Assembly (NCBI RefSeq): GCF_002162375.1
Contig: NZ_CP021425.1
Span: 651,001-715,000, forward strand
Direction: 5' to 3'
Source: Oleiphilus messinensis
GTDB taxonomy: Bacteria > Pseudomonadota > Gammaproteobacteria > Pseudomonadales > Oleiphilaceae
Length of the DNA: 64,000 bases
The number at the start of each line of letters is the position of its first letter. Position 1 is the first letter of the stretch. The position numbers and the translations under genes were made by a program. The notes beneath the pieces were generated by a model that was not told the DNA's origin, did no database searches, and saw only the letters and a program-made list of their open reading frames with translations. Shown piece by piece: positions 62,411 to 64,000 of this stretch.

Positions 62411-63071
62411 CTGTCAGCAGTTGTTGTCTTTACTTCACCTGTCCAGTCCAGCATTGCCTGTCGGTGGGTTTGCTTATTCTCAAGGGCTGGAGAGTGCCAT
62501 TGAGCTGGGATGGGTAAAAGACAGAGCGACTATGGTGGACTGGCTGAGCGGTATTCTGTCGCAGGGTATGTCCAATCTTGAGCTTCCGGTTATGCGGCGT
62601 ATGGTGTTTGCATTGGCCGGGGAGGATTCACGCAGCATTCAGTACTGGAATCAGTTCCTGTTCGCCTGCCGAGAAAGTCATGAGTTGCAATTTGAGGATC
62701 AGCAAGTCGGTGAGGCGTTGCGCCGGTTGCTATTGTCTCTTGAAATTACCGGCGTGGATCGTTTACCTAAGCCCGCAAGCTATGCGCTGATGTTTTGCTC
62801 TGCTGTGCAGCACTGGGACATTGATATTGAAGCCGCCTTGAGTGGCTTCTGTTGGAGTTGGCTGGAAAATCAGGTTGCTGTCGCTTGTAAGACGATTCCA
62901 CTGGGGCAAACGGATGGACAAAAAATCATGATGTCCATGAAAAAACAAATTGAGGTCGCGATCGAGCGATCAGCAGTGCTGGAAGATGATCAACTTGGTG
63001 TGAGTTTACCCGGGTTGGCCATTGCAAGTGCATTGCATGAAACACAATATTCAAGATTATTCAGGAGTTAA
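62403..63071 (+). CDS. ureF: urease accessory protein UreF
   Basis: This 222-residue component of the activation complex has the start ATG 62403, overlapping the ureE stop by eight bases; ATG 62391 would add four residues. Conserved parts are [41 protein letters not shown] and a C-terminal [22 protein letters not shown]. It bridges UreD and UreG. The stop is followed by one base and the ureG start. Confidence 0.94.
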   Translation: MGNCQQLLSLLHLSSPALPVGGFAYSQGLESAIELGWVKDRATMVDWLSGILSQGMSNLELPVMRRMVFALAGEDSRSIQYWNQFLFACRESHELQFEDQQVGEALRRLLLSLEITGVDRLPKPASYALMFCSAVQHWDIDIEAALSGFCWSWLENQVAVACKTIPLGQTDGQKIMMSMKKQIEVAIERSAVLEDDQLGVSLPGLAIASALHETQYSRLFRS

Positions 63072-63072
63072 A

Positions 63073-63696
63073 ATGACAACTCAGTGTTTACGTGTAGGTG
63101 TCGGTGGTCCCGTTGGGTCCGGTAAGACTGCATTACTTAAGCAATTGTGCCTTGCAATGCGGGAGCATTACAACATGGCTGTGGTAACGAATGATATCTA
63201 TACCAAAGAGGATGCCGAGTTTTTGTTGCGTAATGAAGCGTTAACGTCCGATCGCATCATGGGGGTCGAGACCGGAGGTTGTCCTCACACAGCTATTCGC
63301 GAAGATGCTTCAATGAATTTGGCCGCGATAGATGAATTGCAATCTCGGCATTCCGGATTGGAGTTCGTGCTTGTAGAAAGTGGCGGGGATAATCTCAGTG
63401 CAACGTTCAGTCCGGAACTTTCCGATTTAACGCTTTATGTAATTGATGTTTGCGCGGGGGACAAGATTCCCCGAAAAGGTGGACCGGGCATTACAAAGTC
63501 GGACCTGCTAATCATTAACAAAACAGACTTGGCTCCAATGGTTAATGCTTCACTCGATGTTATGGATCGAGATGCGAAGAAAATGCGAGGAGATAAGCCA
63601 TTCGTGTTCACCAATCTAATGCGTGGAGATGGTCTTCAGACCATTATGGATTTTATTATCGAACAAGGGATGTTGGAAAAGCGAATGGCGGGCTAG
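63073..63696 (+). CDS. ureG: urease accessory protein UreG (GTPase)
   Basis: This 207-residue SIMIBI-class GTPase starts at ATG 63073 with AGGAG close upstream. It has the P-loop [11 protein letters not shown], switch segments [15 protein letters not shown], the metal-binding C-P-H motif in [33 protein letters not shown], and the NKTDL specificity motif (INKTDLAP). It powers nickel delivery to UreC with UreDF. It is the last recognised urease gene before the window end. Confidence 0.97.
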   Translation: MTTQCLRVGVGGPVGSGKTALLKQLCLAMREHYNMAVVTNDIYTKEDAEFLLRNEALTSDRIMGVETGGCPHTAIREDASMNLAAIDELQSRHSGLEFVLVESGGDNLSATFSPELSDLTLYVIDVCAGDKIPRKGGPGITKSDLLIINKTDLAPMVNASLDVMDRDAKKMRGDKPFVFTNLMRGDGLQTIMDFIIEQGMLEKRMAG

Positions 63697-64000
63697 TGTT
63701 TCGAGGGATATAGCGTTGCTTTGAGTGTTCAGTAACAGAGTAGGCAATTAACTGGACACTCGCTCTTGGATGCCGCATGCTTTTATCTCTTCTTTATCTC
63801 TTCTTTATCTCTTCTTTATCTCTTCTTTATCTCTTCTTTATTTCTTCTTTATTTCTTTTTGGAATTTTGGTTTGGCTTATTTGAGCTATATGTTTTAGAA
63901 ACTAAACTTGATGTGGCTAAAAAGTGTGCTAAATTTGTGTGATTCTGTTCGCAAAATGATCATATTAAAGCGATCACAGATTTCTTTCAAATTAATTACA
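63697..64000. other. 304-bp region after ureG with a tandem repeat
   Basis: An 11-bp tandem repeat (63783-63859) occupies the centre. The remainder is A+T-rich and contains no clear gene or terminator. The end of the window may contain the start of another transcription unit. Confidence 0.45.
63783..63859 (+). repeat. 11-bp tandem repeat (seven copies)
   Basis: TTATCTCTTCT occurs five times in perfect tandem (63783-63837), followed by TTATTTCTTCT and TTATTTCTTTT. Pyrimidine-rich on the plus strand (purine-rich on the minus). It lies 86 bp after ureG and may vary in copy number. Confidence 0.95.

Overview
The window looks like a gammaproteobacterial chromosome segment, probably from an environmental or marine relative of Pseudomonadales/Oceanospirillales. 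This is inferred from the gene complement: MaoP, YchJ, the YfhM-PBP1C pair, a NorR/FhpR-Hmp unit, an Urt transporter joined to urease, and DUF2956, DUF2288, DUF2237 and DUF3565 proteins. No rRNA, tRNA, CRISPR array, transposase or prophage gene was recognised.

Layout. Positions 1-13 kb hold a truncated AEC transporter, an HD-GYP phosphodiesterase, an HSL-type esterase, a large hybrid histidine kinase, a TVP38/DUF502/PpnP run on the minus strand, a secreted orphan protein, a SWIM protein and a PanE-like reductase. Positions 13-27 kb hold a secreted DUF4214 protein with a long pentapeptide-repeat tail, a KefB-type antiporter, a SulP transporter and many small conserved housekeeping proteins (DUF2288, DUF2461, MaoP, YchJ, FKBP, Csp, PhnA-like, a double GST_N protein). 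Positions 28-37 kb hold a lipase with a separately encoded partner that resembles the N-terminal domain of its fused relatives, followed on the opposite strand by the YfhM (alpha-2-macroglobulin)-PBP1C pair. Positions 37-42 kb hold MetY, a divergent AraC regulator, a small fatty-acid-hydroxylase-like protein and small orphans.

Positions 41.8-45.4 kb are the most informative part. A NorR-type sigma-54 activator is divergent from a small two-helix membrane protein and a flavohaemoglobin (Hmp). The intergenic region contains two GT-N7-AC NorR-type palindromes and a good -24/-12 promoter. The unit is flanked by what look like broken genes: a GNAT-like N-terminus on the left, and a VOC-like C-terminus with its own terminator on the right. 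This suggests it was placed here as a block.

Positions 46-52 kb hold a second DUF4214 protein (DUF4214-DUF6174), a DJ-1/PfpI protein next to a GlxA-type AraC regulator, a WGR protein, and the glutathione-dependent formaldehyde pathway (FrmA plus FghA). Positions 52.5-63.7 kb are one nitrogen-scavenging locus: the urea ABC transporter urtABCDE followed by urease ureDABCEFG, all on the plus strand. Together they import urea and hydrolyse it to ammonia. Hairpins after urtA and urtE probably set the relative expression of its parts.

Several intergenic minisatellites (11-16 bp units) and CRP-type palindromes are also present. All family calls come from reading the sequence and memory of families; no database search was run.
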